Program-made: the position numbers and the translations under genes
The notes under the pieces: model-generated
What the model saw: the letters and a program-made list of their open reading frames with translations, nothing else
What the model was told of the DNA's origin: nothing
Database searches by the model: none
Part shown: piece after piece, positions 1 to 8,432 of the stretch
Numbering within the stretch: the first letter of the stretch is position 1
Layout: each line of letters starts with the position of its first letter
Origin: Roseiarcus sp963761435
Lineage (GTDB): Bacteria > Pseudomonadota > Alphaproteobacteria > Rhizobiales > Beijerinckiaceae
Length of the DNA: 64,000 nt
Reading direction: 5' to 3'
Assembly (NCBI GenBank): GCA_963761435.1
Contig: CAVXHJ010000010.1
Location: forward strand, 496,001-560,000

Positions 1-420
1 GCGTTCCTCTTCCACACCCGGCTCGCACATGTGTCGTCGGCGCTGAAGGAGCGCAATCCGGCGCGCGCCCTCGACCGGCTCGCGCTGATGGCGGCTGGCG
101 TCGGCGGCGGCACCAGGATCGGCGAGTGCCTGACCGCCTTCAACCTGAGGCACGCGAAGCGGGTCATCCATTCGCGCACCTGCGTCATGATTCTCTCCGA
201 CGGCTACGACACCGGTCCGCCGGAAGTCCTGGCCGCGGCGATGCGCGAGCTCAGGCGCCGCTGCAGGCGCATCGTCTGGCTCAATCCGCTCACCGGCCGC
301 CGCGGCTTCGAGCCCAGCGCGCGCGGCATGCAGGCCGCCCTCCCCTATCTTGATTTGCTGGCGCCAGCGCACAATCTCGAAAGTCTCGCGGCGCTCGAAC
401 CTTATCTGGCGAGGATATGA
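1..420 (+). CDS. CoxE-like VWA domain protein (5' truncated by window edge)
   Basis: The frame is open from base 1, so the gene starts outside the window; 139 C-terminal residues are visible. They match the C-terminal half of the CoxE/YeaD-type VWA family: GGTRIGE supplies the MIDAS threonine and LSDGYDTG the MIDAS aspartate, followed by the family-typical IVWLNPL segment. CoxE proteins partner with a MoxR-type AAA+ ATPase (CoxD) in maturing the molybdenum hydroxylase active site. Its stop overlaps the start of the next gene in an ATGA junction, which fits a cox-like operon whose structural genes would lie upstream. The family call is firm; the actual substrate enzyme is not visible. Confidence 0.85.
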   Translation, partial: AFLFHTRLAHVSSALKERNPARALDRLALMAAGVGGGTRIGECLTAFNLRHAKRVIHSRTCVMILSDGYDTGPPEVLAAAMRELRRRCRRIVWLNPLTGRRGFEPSARGMQAALPYLDLLAPAHNLESLAALEPYLARI

Positions 421-1250
421 TCCCCATGGGCGTGCTCGAACAGGCGGCGCAGCGTCAGGCGAAAGGCCGGGCCTTCGCGCTCGCCACGGTCGTGCGCACC
501 GTCTCCGTCACCGCCGCAAAGGCCGGCGCCAAGGCCCTGATCGGGCCGGACGGCTCGATCGAGGAAGGCTGGATCGGCGGCGGATGCGCCCGCGCGGCGG
601 TCGTGAAGGCGGCGCGCCAGTGCATGGCCGACGGCCAGTCGCGGCTCGTCTCGATCGCGCCGAAGGATGCGCTTGCCGAACTCGGCGCTGCGGCGGGCGA
701 GGAGCGCGGCGGCGTCTTCTATGCGAAGAACTCCTGTCCGAGCCAGGGCACGATGGACATTTTCGTCGAGCCGGTCCTGCCGAGTCCGCGCCTTCTCATC
801 CTCGGCGCGTCGCCGGTCGCGGTCGCCCTCGCGCGGCTTGCGCCGTCGATGGGGTTCGCGGTCACGATCGCCGCGGCGCCGGAGGAGCACGAGCGGTTCG
901 ATCCCGGCGTCCGGCGCCTCGCGGGCGTGGCCGCGGCGACGGAGGAAGGCGAGCACGCCTTCGTCGTCGTCTCGACCCAGGGAGCAGGCGACCGCGCCGC
1001 GTTGAAGAGCGCCGCCGCGATGGATGCGCGCTATCGCGCCTTTGTCGGCTCGCGTCGCAAGGCCGAGACTCTCAAGCGCGGCCTCGCCGAAGACGGCGTG
1101 TCGGCCGACGCCCTCGACGCGATTAAGGCGCCCGCCGGCCTCGACATCTCCGCCATCTCGTCGGAAGAGATCGCGCTCTCGATCCTCGCCGAAATGATCG
1201 CGGTCCGCCGCAAACCTCAACGCCCGGCGGCTGAGGACGCGCTCGACTGA
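417..1250 (+). CDS. XdhC/CoxI family protein
   Basis: A 277-residue protein of the XdhC/CoxF family, which binds molybdenum cofactor and helps sulfurate and insert it into xanthine-dehydrogenase-type enzymes. The N-terminal XdhC domain (about residues 5-75) carries the characteristic GWIGGGC segment, and the C-terminal half (about 120-265) has a Rossmann-like fold opening with RLLILGASPVA. Start and stop of the two genes overlap by four bases (ATGA), so it is translationally coupled to the CoxE-like gene. Together they indicate a molybdenum-hydroxylase maturation operon running in from the left. Confidence 0.85.
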   Translation: MIPMGVLEQAAQRQAKGRAFALATVVRTVSVTAAKAGAKALIGPDGSIEEGWIGGGCARAAVVKAARQCMADGQSRLVSIAPKDALAELGAAAGEERGGVFYAKNSCPSQGTMDIFVEPVLPSPRLLILGASPVAVALARLAPSMGFAVTIAAAPEEHERFDPGVRRLAGVAAATEEGEHAFVVVSTQGAGDRAALKSAAAMDARYRAFVGSRRKAETLKRGLAEDGVSADALDAIKAPAGLDISAISSEEIALSILAEMIAVRRKPQRPAAEDALD

Positions 1251-1284
1251 TCGCGCCCACCCGCTCGGCGGCGACCGCCCCGTC

Positions 1285-1632
1285 TCACCAATAGACTTTG
1301 GACGGTCGGATCTCGACCGCGCCGCCCTGGCTGACCGCGGGGATTTGGGAGGCCAACCGCACGGCGTCTTCATCGGTTTCGGCTTCGAACTCAAGGAAGC
1401 CGCCAACGGTCCCGCCCGGCTGCTCGACATACGGGCCGGGGAGGGCGAGAGTCTTGCCGTCCCGCATCTGGACGGTGATGGCGTCCTGGGCGAGCCCTAG
1501 CGGGGGCCCGGGTCTTACGTTCGGGGTTTTGTTCACGGCGGCGTAGCGCTGAGCGACGTCCTTATGGTCATTGGGGCTCAGCGCCTTGGGGTCGTACCCA
1601 ACCGCCTGGTAGATGAACATGACATACTTCAT
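1285..1632 (-). CDS. YCII-related (DGPF) domain protein
   Basis: A 115-residue single-domain protein beginning MKYVMFIYQ, with the DGPF-type core (DGKTLALPGPYVEQPGG). I chose the ATG at 1632 because a GGAGG sits eight bases upstream and the family starts at this MKY motif; the frame is open further upstream. YCII/DGPF proteins are small ferredoxin-like folds of poorly known function that very often sit beside ECF sigma factors. That is the case here, as the gene is divergent from a sigma factor about 160 bp away, which makes it a likely member of that sigma factor's regulon (inference). Confidence 0.85.
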   Translation of the reverse strand: MKYVMFIYQAVGYDPKALSPNDHKDVAQRYAAVNKTPNVRPGPPLGLAQDAITVQMRDGKTLALPGPYVEQPGGTVGGFLEFEAETDEDAVRLASQIPAVSQGGAVEIRPSKVYW

Positions 1633-1792
1633 GGCTTCAACCTCCGTGGATTTCGGTTGATCGTGGGCCTTCGGCGTTTCGCCCACGCCGGGGATGGCGA
1701 GGCCGAGGCCGCAAGTTGACCTGGATAGCGCGTCACAATGCTCGGCCGACGATCGTCATCCTGATGACGAAGCCTGTGCAGGAAATGTGACG

Positions 1793-2674
1793 ATGGACGA
1801 CAAAAAAACCCTGGCCAAGCAGTTCGCCGCGAGCCGGAGCCGCCTGCGCTCAGTCGCCTATCGCATGCTGGGTTCGGCGAGCGAGGCGGAGGACGCGGTT
1901 CAGGAAGCCTGGCTCCGCCTCATGCGCGCGGAGGGGGCTGGCGTCGAGAATCTCACGGCGTGGCTCACCACCGTGGTCGCTCGAATCTGCCTCGACATGC
2001 TGCGCTCCAGGAAGTCGCGGCGCGAGGAGCCGCTCGGCGCCGAGGTCGAGGAGTTCCCCGCCGGCGACGCCGAGCAGGACAGGGAGATCGCCGACTCCGT
2101 CGGCGTCGCCATGCTCATCGTGCTCGAGACGCTGCCGCCCGCGGAGCGGGTGGCTTTCGTGCTGCACGACATGTTCGATCTTTCCTTCGACGCCATCGCG
2201 CCCGTCGTCGGCCGATCGCCGGCGGCGGCCCGGCAACTCGCGAGCCGCGGACGCCGCCGCGTTCGGGGTGCGCCGGCGTCGCCTGACGCGGATCGCGCGA
2301 GGCAGCGCGAAGTCGTCGAGGCCTTCCTCGCCGCGTCGCGCGAGGGGGACTTTTCCGCGCTCATCGCGGTGCTCGACCCCGGCGTCGTGCTTCGCGCCGA
2401 CGCGGCGGCGGTCGCGGCCAGCGTCGCTCGCGCGAGCGTCGGAGCGCCGCCATTGACGCGGGAAGTTCTCGGCGGCGAGGCCGTCGCGAAGATCTTCGCC
2501 GGCCGCGCAGCGGCGGCGCAACCCGCAACCATCGCCGGGGCGCCCGGGCTCGTCTGGGCGCCTGGGGGACGGCCGTTCGCGGTCTTCAACTTCGTCGTCG
2601 AGCGCGGCCGCATCGTCGAGATCAGCCTGATCGCCGACCGCCAGAGCATCGCCGCGCTTGACCTCAGAATTCTA
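1793..2674 (+). CDS. ECF sigma factor with SnoaL-like C-terminal extension (stop codon lost in this sequence)
   Basis: Sigma-2 region lies at about residues 10-75 (AYRMLGSASEAEDAVQEAWL) and sigma-4 at about 110-160. A SnoaL_2/NTF2-like extension then begins at RQREVVEAFLAASREGDF and ends near DRQSIAALDL, as in ECF41/SigJ-type factors that lack a classical anti-sigma partner. The end given is the last residue that looks like the family. In the sequence as presented the frame has no stop there: it stays open to 4540, entirely antisense to leuA. Stops TAG (2673-2675) and TAA (2712-2714) lie in the frame reached by skipping one base, so a one-base insertion near the 3' end is the likeliest explanation. 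Start ATG 1793; divergent from the DGPF gene. Confidence 0.75.
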
Positions 2675-2710
2675 GCGCCGTCGCTGGCGGCGAGTCCCGG
2701 CCCCTGGGCG

Positions 2711-4393
2711 CTAAACCCTCCCCTCGCGTCGCATGAGCCGCATGACCGCGCTCAAGCTCGCCTTGAGCGAGGCCATCACGATGTTCGGGTCCATCCCCAC
2801 GCCGTGAAGCACGCGGCCCTCGGAGTCCTGGATCTCGACGTAGCTTGCAGCGGTCGCGTTGGCGCCCCGGCCGACGGCGTGCTCGTGATAGTCGATGAAC
2901 GAGAACTCGACCTTGAACGCATTCTTCAGTGCGTCAACGAAGGCGTCGATCGGCCCGTTGCCCTCACCCTCTATGGTCATCGTCGAGCCGTCGGCCTTGC
3001 GCAAGGTCGCGTAGAGCTCGCGGTTGTCGGGGCTGCTGGGCAAGACCTGCTGCTTGACGAGCGTCATCGGCGCGTCGTCGAGCAAGTAGGTCTTGCGGAA
3101 CAGCGCCCACAATTCGGGCGAAGTCAGCTCCTTGCCGTCAGCGTCCATCCGCTCCTGGGCGATTTTCGAGAACTCGACCTGGAGCGAGCGCGGCAGGTCG
3201 AGCCCGTGGTCGGCGCGCAGGATATAGGCCATGCCCCCCTTGCCGGACTGGCTGTTGATGCGGATCACCGCCTCGTAGTCGCGCCCGACGTCCTTCGGGT
3301 CGATCGGCAGGTAGGGCACGAGGAACAAGGGATCGTTGCGCTTCTCCTGCGCTTCGAAGCCCTTCTTGATCGCGTCCTGATGCGAGCCGGAGAAGGCGGT
3401 GTAGACGAGCTCGCCGGCATAGGGATGGCGCTGATGCACCGGCAGTTGCGTGCAATGCTCGGCTATGTCCCGGATCGCATTGACGTCGCTTACGTCGAGC
3501 TTGGGCTCGACCCCTTGCGTGAACAGGTTCAAGGCCATGGTGACGATATCGACATTGCCGGTGCGCTCGCCGTTGCCGAACAGCGTGCCCTCGACCCGCT
3601 CGGCGCCCGCCATCAGCGCCAGCTCCGCCGCCGCAACCGCGGTGCCACGGTCGTTGTGCGGATGGACGGAGAGGATCACGCTCCCTCGGTCGGAGATGCG
3701 CCGGCCGAACCATTCGAACTGATCGGCATACGTGTTCGGGGTCGCCATTTCGACCGTCGCCGGCAGATTGAGGATGAGCCGCTTGTGCGACGTCGGCTTG
3801 ATCACGTCCTTGACCGCCTCGCAGATGTCGAGAGCGAAATCGAGTTCCGTCCCGGTGAAGCTTTCGGGAGAATATTCGAACTGAAAGTCCGTGCCGCGAA
3901 CAGCGTCGGCCAGCGCCTTGACCTGCCTTGCGGCGCTGACCGCGATGTCGGTTATTCCCTTGCGGTCGGTCTTGAACACGACCTCGCGCTGGAGCGTCGA
4001 GGTCGAGTTATAGAAGTGGACGATGACCTTGCTTGCGCCCTTCACCGCTTCGAAGGTGCGCTCGATGAGTTCGGGGCGGCACTGGGTCAGAACCTGGATC
4101 GCGACGTCGTCGGGGACCGCGCCGCTCTCGATGATCGAGCGGACGAAGTCGAAGTCGGTCTGCGAGGCGGAGGGAAAGGCGACCTCGATCTCCTTGAACC
4201 CCATGCCGACGAGCAGCCGGAACATGCGGTTCTTGCGATCGACGCCCATCGGCTCGATGAGCGCCTGATTGCCGTCGCGGAGGTCGACCGAGCACCAGAT
4301 CGGAGCCTTGTCGATGACCCGCGACGGCCATTGGCGGTCCGGCAGGACAATGGGGGCGTAGGCGCGATATTTCTGAATGGGCATCTGTGTCAT
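2711..4393 (-). CDS. leuA: 2-isopropylmalate synthase
   Basis: First committed enzyme of leucine biosynthesis, condensing acetyl-CoA with 2-oxoisovalerate. It has the HMGL-like TIM barrel (WCSVDLRDGNQAL near the N-terminus, SVHPHNDRGTA and GNGERTGNVD for metal and substrate) and the C-terminal LeuA allosteric domain from about residue 420. About 560 residues is the long form with regulatory domain, as in rhizobial and actinobacterial LeuA2. Start ATG at 4393 (MTQMPIQKY) is chosen from homology and an AGG upstream; the frame is open for ten more codons. A short leader ORF and hairpin precede it (separate entries). Its stop is convergent with the sigma factor's end. Confidence 0.95.
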   Translation of the reverse strand: MTQMPIQKYRAYAPIVLPDRQWPSRVIDKAPIWCSVDLRDGNQALIEPMGVDRKNRMFRLLVGMGFKEIEVAFPSASQTDFDFVRSIIESGAVPDDVAIQVLTQCRPELIERTFEAVKGASKVIVHFYNSTSTLQREVVFKTDRKGITDIAVSAARQVKALADAVRGTDFQFEYSPESFTGTELDFALDICEAVKDVIKPTSHKRLILNLPATVEMATPNTYADQFEWFGRRISDRGSVILSVHPHNDRGTAVAAAELALMAGAERVEGTLFGNGERTGNVDIVTMALNLFTQGVEPKLDVSDVNAIRDIAEHCTQLPVHQRHPYAGELVYTAFSGSHQDAIKKGFEAQEKRNDPLFLVPYLPIDPKDVGRDYEAVIRINSQSGKGGMAYILRADHGLDLPRSLQVEFSKIAQERMDADGKELTSPELWALFRKTYLLDDAPMTLVKQQVLPSSPDNRELYATLRKADGSTMTIEGEGNGPIDAFVDALKNAFKVEFSFIDYHEHAVGRGANATAASYVEIQDSEGRVLHGVGMDPNIVMASLKASLSAVMRLMRREGRV

Positions 4394-4510
4394 GGCGAAC
4401 CTGAGAAGCGTTGCGGCGGCCATTGGCTTTTCTGGAAAGCCGGCCGCGAAGAAGCTGGAAATCTGAGAAAGGCTCTGAGGTCTGATCGAGTTCAGAGCGA
4501 AGATAGGCGC

Positions 4511-4533
4511 CCCGGCGCGTCTAGCGCGCCGGG
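4511..4533 (-). promoter_or_regulatory. Hairpin in the leuA leader (possible attenuator)
   Basis: A perfect 9-bp inverted repeat, CCCGGCGCG / CGCGCCGGG, with a 5-nt loop. The loop contains the TAG stop codon of the leader ORF, so a ribosome at the leader stop would sit inside the stem. No clean U-tract follows on the leuA strand, so it is not an obvious intrinsic terminator; it could be a pause/anti-terminator arm or a Rho-linked attenuator. The function is inferred. Confidence 0.45.
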
Positions 4534-4568
4534 CGGCTAAGTTGCAGGGTCGTCGACCACGTTCGCAT
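4521..4568 (-). CDS. Putative 15-aa leader peptide upstream of leuA
   Basis: ATG at 4568 is preceded by AAGGAGAT, the strongest Shine-Dalgarno in the neighbourhood. It encodes MRTWSTTLQLSRPAR and then TAG. The stop falls in the loop of the hairpin at 4511-4533, and leuA starts about 130 bases downstream. The peptide has two Leu codons in LQL rather than a long run, so classical leucine attenuation is possible but not certain. It is too short to be found by ordinary gene callers. Confidence 0.45.
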   Translation of the reverse strand: MRTWSTTLQLSRPAR

Positions 4569-4807
4569 GATCTCCTTCAACCAGAGGCGAGCGAAAAAAT
4601 CAACCGCCGGGTTCGGAAGCGCAACCCATCACGCAGAATTATCTCCAGCGATTTCGGTGGGAAGGGAAGTGTGGAATGGCGCTTTGGATCGGCGAGCCGG
4701 GGGCGCACTGACATGTTGGCGACGATCTTTCTCTCGAAGCGTGACTTTGCGGCGGACCAGCCGTATCGGGTTCGGATGAAAGGGACCATAGGGAGCGCGG
4801 TCGTCGC

Positions 4808-5725
4808 ATGACCCGCGATCCACTCGCCTGCCCCGACCTCATCGCCGGGCGCCGCTTTGCTTACGCGGCGGCGGCAGCTAGGGAGGGCGACTGGGCCGCG
4901 GCGGCCGAGGTTCTTGAACAGGCTCTGGAACGCGCGCCCGATTGGGCCGCGGCGTGGTTCGCGCTGGGCGAGGCGAGAGAGAGGCTGGGCGAGCTTGCCG
5001 ACGCCGCCGCAGCCTTTCGCGCCGCCGTTGCGGCCGATCCGTCGGATGCGCTGGGCGCGGCGGCGCGCCTCGCGCTGCTTGGCGGCGCCGACGGCGCCAA
5101 AGAGCTGCCCACCGCCTTTGTGGCGCGGCTCTTCGACCAGTACGCGCCCGGGTACGACGCGCATCTGACCGATAAGCTCAACTATCGCGGTCCGAGCCTG
5201 ATCGCCGAAGCGCTCGATCTCGCCACACCGGGCCGGCGCTTCGCGGCGGCGCTCGACATCGGTTGCGGCACAGGCCTCATGGGCCAAGCCATTCGCGCCC
5301 GGGTCGATCGTCTTGCCGGCGTCGACCTTTCGCCCGCCATGATCGCAAGAGCCGGCCGGCGCGGACTTTACGACGCGTTGGAAGCCGCCGAGGCGACCGA
5401 GTTCCTCGTTCGATCCGCGCCGGGCGCGTACGATTGCATTCTCGCCGCCGACGCGCTCTGCTATTTGGGCGACCTTCGCCCCATATTCGGGGCTCTCAGA
5501 CGCGCGCTCGCGGCTGACGGCGTCTTTGCTCTTTCGCTCGAGAGCTATGAGGGCGATGGCTTTAGCCTGCGAAAAACGCTCCGCTTCGCGCATGCCCCCA
5601 CTTACCTTGAGGCAACCGCGCTGGAGGCTGGACTCCGGCCGCTTCTGACGCGGGCGGCCTCGGCGCGCCAGGAGGCTGCCCAGGACGTCCCCGGAGTGAT
5701 CGCTGTGTTCCTGGCCGCAGACTGA
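4808..5725 (+). CDS. TPR-containing class I SAM-dependent methyltransferase
   Basis: A 305-residue protein. Residues about 10-95 form two alanine-rich tetratricopeptide repeats (EGDWAAAAEVLEQAL, LGELADAAAAFRAAV). These are followed by a FDQYAPGYDAHL segment and a Rossmann methyltransferase with motif I ALDIGCGTGLMG at about residue 148 and the post-I acidic GVDLSPAM. This matches the COG4976 type of predicted methyltransferase with a TPR prefix; the acceptor is unknown. The start ATG lies in its own promoter region; the downstream neighbour is convergent. Confidence 0.85.
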   Translation: MTRDPLACPDLIAGRRFAYAAAAAREGDWAAAAEVLEQALERAPDWAAAWFALGEARERLGELADAAAAFRAAVAADPSDALGAAARLALLGGADGAKELPTAFVARLFDQYAPGYDAHLTDKLNYRGPSLIAEALDLATPGRRFAAALDIGCGTGLMGQAIRARVDRLAGVDLSPAMIARAGRRGLYDALEAAEATEFLVRSAPGAYDCILAADALCYLGDLRPIFGALRRALAADGVFALSLESYEGDGFSLRKTLRFAHAPTYLEATALEAGLRPLLTRAASARQEAAQDVPGVIAVFLAAD

Positions 5726-5772
5726 GGAAAGTCATGTTGCGAGGCCCCCGAGCCCCCGGGGCGCTGGCGCGC

Positions 5773-6726
5773 TCATCCCCCCGTACGCTCCTTTCGGGCT
5801 CTGATGATCGACGCGTTGTACTCGCCGCCGAAAACGAACAGGAGCGCCACCCAATAGAGATAGACGAGCGCGATCATCACCGACGCGAGACCGGCGTAGG
5901 TCGAAATGTAGTTGCGCAGGTATTCGCTCAAATAGGCCCCGAAGACCTCGCCGAACGCGATGCTGGCGACGAAAGTCACCGCGACGCCGGGCAGAATGTC
6001 GAGAAACCTCACCCGGTGAGCGGGGAGGATGATGTGGGCGAGAATGAGCGACGTCGCAAGCATCAAGGCGGCGACGCCGATGCGGACGAACGTCAGGAGC
6101 TCATGCGCTTCCTCCACCGCGGGGAAAAAGGCCGCGAGCGTGTCCAGGATCAAGGGTCCGAGCACCACAAGGAAGGCCAGCGCCAGGAGCGCGATCGACC
6201 CCACCAGCACCAGCCCCAGCGACTGGAGCCGCAGCATCCACCACGGCCGCATTTCGACCAGCCCATAGGCGCGATTAAGCCCGACCCGAAGCGCTTCGAT
6301 CGCGCTCGAAGCGAAATAGAACGAGAACACCGCGCCAAAGGTCAAAAGCCCGCCGCTGCGGGGAGTCGTCAAGACCCGCCCGACCTCCTCCGCGATCGGG
6401 CGGGCGACGACGTCCGGCCACTCGGCGAATACGAGCTTCGCCGCCTCGTTGGCCAGATCGGCCGAGCCGATGAATCCGGCGAGCGCCGCCACGAAAATCA
6501 GGAAAGGGAACAAGGAGGTTAGCAGGGTCAGGCCAATGTAGCTGGCGATCGCCCAGCCGTCATCGGCGGCGAACTTCTCAGCCGCCTGCCAGACGATTCT
6601 GAAGCCTCTGCCCACCCTCGCCTCGAGTTTTTCCCCGCCAGGGCCATTTTGGCCCGCCGCGACAGCGAACGCCACCCGTGGCGCCCACGAATTCTCGCCC
6701 GGGCGCCGCAAAAAGACGCATTGCAA
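5773..6726 (-). CDS. YihY/BrkB family inner-membrane protein
   Basis: A 317-residue protein with about six transmembrane helices, including SYIGLTLLTSLFPFLIFVAALAGF near residue 65 and VSYLYW-like VYLYWVALLFVFGGEYNA at the C-terminus, the family's signature end. The FAADDGWAIA N-terminal segment is typical of the rhizobial branch. The family was once annotated ribonuclease BN but is an integral membrane protein of unknown transport or scaffold role. The start is uncertain: the ATG at 6726 lacks a clear ribosome site, and a downstream GTG is possible. It is divergent from mcd. Confidence 0.85.
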   Translation of the reverse strand: MQCVFLRRPGENSWAPRVAFAVAAGQNGPGGEKLEARVGRGFRIVWQAAEKFAADDGWAIASYIGLTLLTSLFPFLIFVAALAGFIGSADLANEAAKLVFAEWPDVVARPIAEEVGRVLTTPRSGGLLTFGAVFSFYFASSAIEALRVGLNRAYGLVEMRPWWMLRLQSLGLVLVGSIALLALAFLVVLGPLILDTLAAFFPAVEEAHELLTFVRIGVAALMLATSLILAHIILPAHRVRFLDILPGVAVTFVASIAFGEVFGAYLSEYLRNYISTYAGLASVMIALVYLYWVALLFVFGGEYNASIIRARKERTGG

Positions 6727-6788
6727 CCGAGAAAGCGACGACGCATGCTGCGGCGCAGCAACGGCGCCAGCCTGATGGAGTCGCCCCC

Positions 6789-8432
6789 GTGACCGTCGAC
6801 AATCTCGCCCGTCAAGCCCAGATCGCCGTCGAGGGCCTCCTGGATTGCGCGCTGACCGCGGTGCGCGAACGGGTGAGCGAGAACGGCAAGCTCAGCGCCG
6901 CCCTGATCGAAGCCGAGCAGCACGCCGCTCACGGGCTGGCGTGGCTTGCGACCTATGTCGAGGCGATCAAGGAAATGGCCGCCTATGCGGCGCGGATGCG
7001 CGAAGAGGGCCGCTTCGGCAAGACCGAGGAGCTGCTCACACGCATCGGCTTGGGCGAATATCTCGCGCAGGTCTTCGGCGGCATCCCAATGAACCAGGGC
7101 GAGATCGTGCGCCTCGCCGACTTCGGCCTCGGCGCAGACGAGAGCGCGCCGTTTCGCAACGAAATTGTCGAGACGCTGATCGCCTCCGGCAACACCCGCG
7201 AAAACCGCGCCGCGCTCGCTGCGCTGATCGGCGAAGCGCGCGAAGGCGCGATCGGCGACCCAGGCCTCGACGAAACCTTCGACGCCATTCGCGGCGAGAT
7301 GCGCCGCTTCGCCGACGCGGAGGTCGTCCCGCACGCGCAAGGCTGGCATCGCGCCAACGCCTATATCCCGCTCGAGGTCATCGCGGGCCTGTCGGAAATG
7401 GGCGTCTTCGGCCTCACCATCCCCGAGGCCTATGGCGGGATGGGGCTCGGCAAGGTGGCGATGTGCGTGGTCTCGGAGGAGCTGTCGCGCGGCTATATCG
7501 GCGTCGGCTCGCTCGGCACCCGCTCCGAGATCGCCGCCGAACTCATCCTGGTCGGCGGCACGGAAGCGCAGAAGCAAAAGTATCTGCCGAAGATCGCGAG
7601 CGGCGAGATCCTGACAACCGCCGTCTTCACCGAGCCCAACACCGGCTCCGACCTCGCGTCCTTGCGCACGCGCGCGGCGCGCGAAGGCGGCGAATACGTC
7701 GTCAACGGGGCCAAGACCTGGATCACCCATCCGGTCCGCGCGGACCTCATGACGCTGCTCGTGCGCACCAACGCGAACGAGAAGGGCTACCGGGGCCTCT
7801 CGATGTTCCTCGCCGAGAAGCCGCGCGGCAGCGACGCCGATCCGTTTCCGGCCGCGGGCATGTCGGGCGGCGAGATCGAGGTGCTCGGCTACCGCGGCAT
7901 GAAGGAATACGAGATCGCCTTCGACGGCTTCCGCCTGTCCGCCGAGGCGCTGCTCGGCGGCGAGGAGGGCCAGGGCTTCAAGCAGTTGATGGAGACGTTC
8001 GAATCGGCGCGCATCCAGACCGCGGCGCGCGCCGTGGGCGTGGCCCAATGCGCCTTCGAGCTTGGCCTGCGCTACGCCCGCGAGCGGGTGCAGTTCGGCA
8101 AGACGATCATCCATTTCCCCCGCGTCGCCGACAAGCTCGCGCTGATGGCGGTGGAAATCCACATCGCCCGCCAGATCACCTATTTCGCCGGCCGGGCCAA
8201 GGATGACGGCCGGCGCTGCGACCTTGAAGCGGGCATGGCGAAACTGCTCGCCGCGCGCGTCGCCTGGACGGCGGCCGACAATGCGCTGCAGATCCACGGC
8301 GGCAACGGCTTCGCGCTCGAATATCCGATCTCGCGGGTTTTGTGCGACGCACGCATCCTCAACATTTTCGAAGGCGCGGCGGAGATCCAGGCGCAGGTGA
8401 TCGCGCGGCGGCTCTTGGAGGGGGGAAACTAG
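6789..8432 (+). CDS. mcd: (2S)-methylsuccinyl-CoA dehydrogenase
   Basis: A flavin-dependent acyl-CoA dehydrogenase with an extra N-terminal domain of about 160 residues (helical, LLDCALTAVRERVSENGKLS). The standard fold then follows: VFTEPNTGSDLASLRTRA, the FAD-binding centre, and the C-terminal QIHGGNGFALEYPISR and FEGAAEIQ. The extension plus the length of 547 residues from the GTG at 6789 match Mcd, which makes mesaconyl-C1-CoA in the ethylmalonyl-CoA pathway for glyoxylate regeneration during growth on C1 or C2 compounds. The GTG start is supported by GGAG eight bases upstream. Other acyl-CoA dehydrogenases with N-terminal extensions exist, so the substrate is inferred. Confidence 0.8.
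   Translation: MTVDNLARQAQIAVEGLLDCALTAVRERVSENGKLSAALIEAEQHAAHGLAWLATYVEAIKEMAAYAARMREEGRFGKTEELLTRIGLGEYLAQVFGGIPMNQGEIVRLADFGLGADESAPFRNEIVETLIASGNTRENRAALAALIGEAREGAIGDPGLDETFDAIRGEMRRFADAEVVPHAQGWHRANAYIPLEVIAGLSEMGVFGLTIPEAYGGMGLGKVAMCVVSEELSRGYIGVGSLGTRSEIAAELILVGGTEAQKQKYLPKIASGEILTTAVFTEPNTGSDLASLRTRAAREGGEYVVNGAKTWITHPVRADLMTLLVRTNANEKGYRGLSMFLAEKPRGSDADPFPAAGMSGGEIEVLGYRGMKEYEIAFDGFRLSAEALLGGEEGQGFKQLMETFESARIQTAARAVGVAQCAFELGLRYARERVQFGKTIIHFPRVADKLALMAVEIHIARQITYFAGRAKDDGRRCDLEAGMAKLLAARVAWTAADNALQIHGGNGFALEYPISRVLCDARILNIFEGAAEIQAQVIARRLLEGGN

Larger units (their letters stand above)
4424..4807. other. Intergenic region upstream of leuA
   Basis: This stretch separates leuA (minus) from the methyltransferase gene (plus). 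It holds the leader ORF at 4521-4568 and the hairpin at 4511-4533. A second possible small hairpin lies on the minus strand nearer leuA (GGCTTT/AAAGCC around 4420-4440). Longer open frames on both strands here have no recognisable content. Confidence 0.5.

Noticed and set aside
2675..4540. Plus-strand open frame continuing the sigma factor for over 600 codons
   Set aside because: It is exact antisense to leuA, has no domain resemblance and the biased composition of a shadow frame; leuA is unambiguous.
4542..4811. 89-codon plus-strand ORF upstream of the methyltransferase gene
   Set aside because: No ribosome site or recognisable content; it covers the leuA leader on the other strand.
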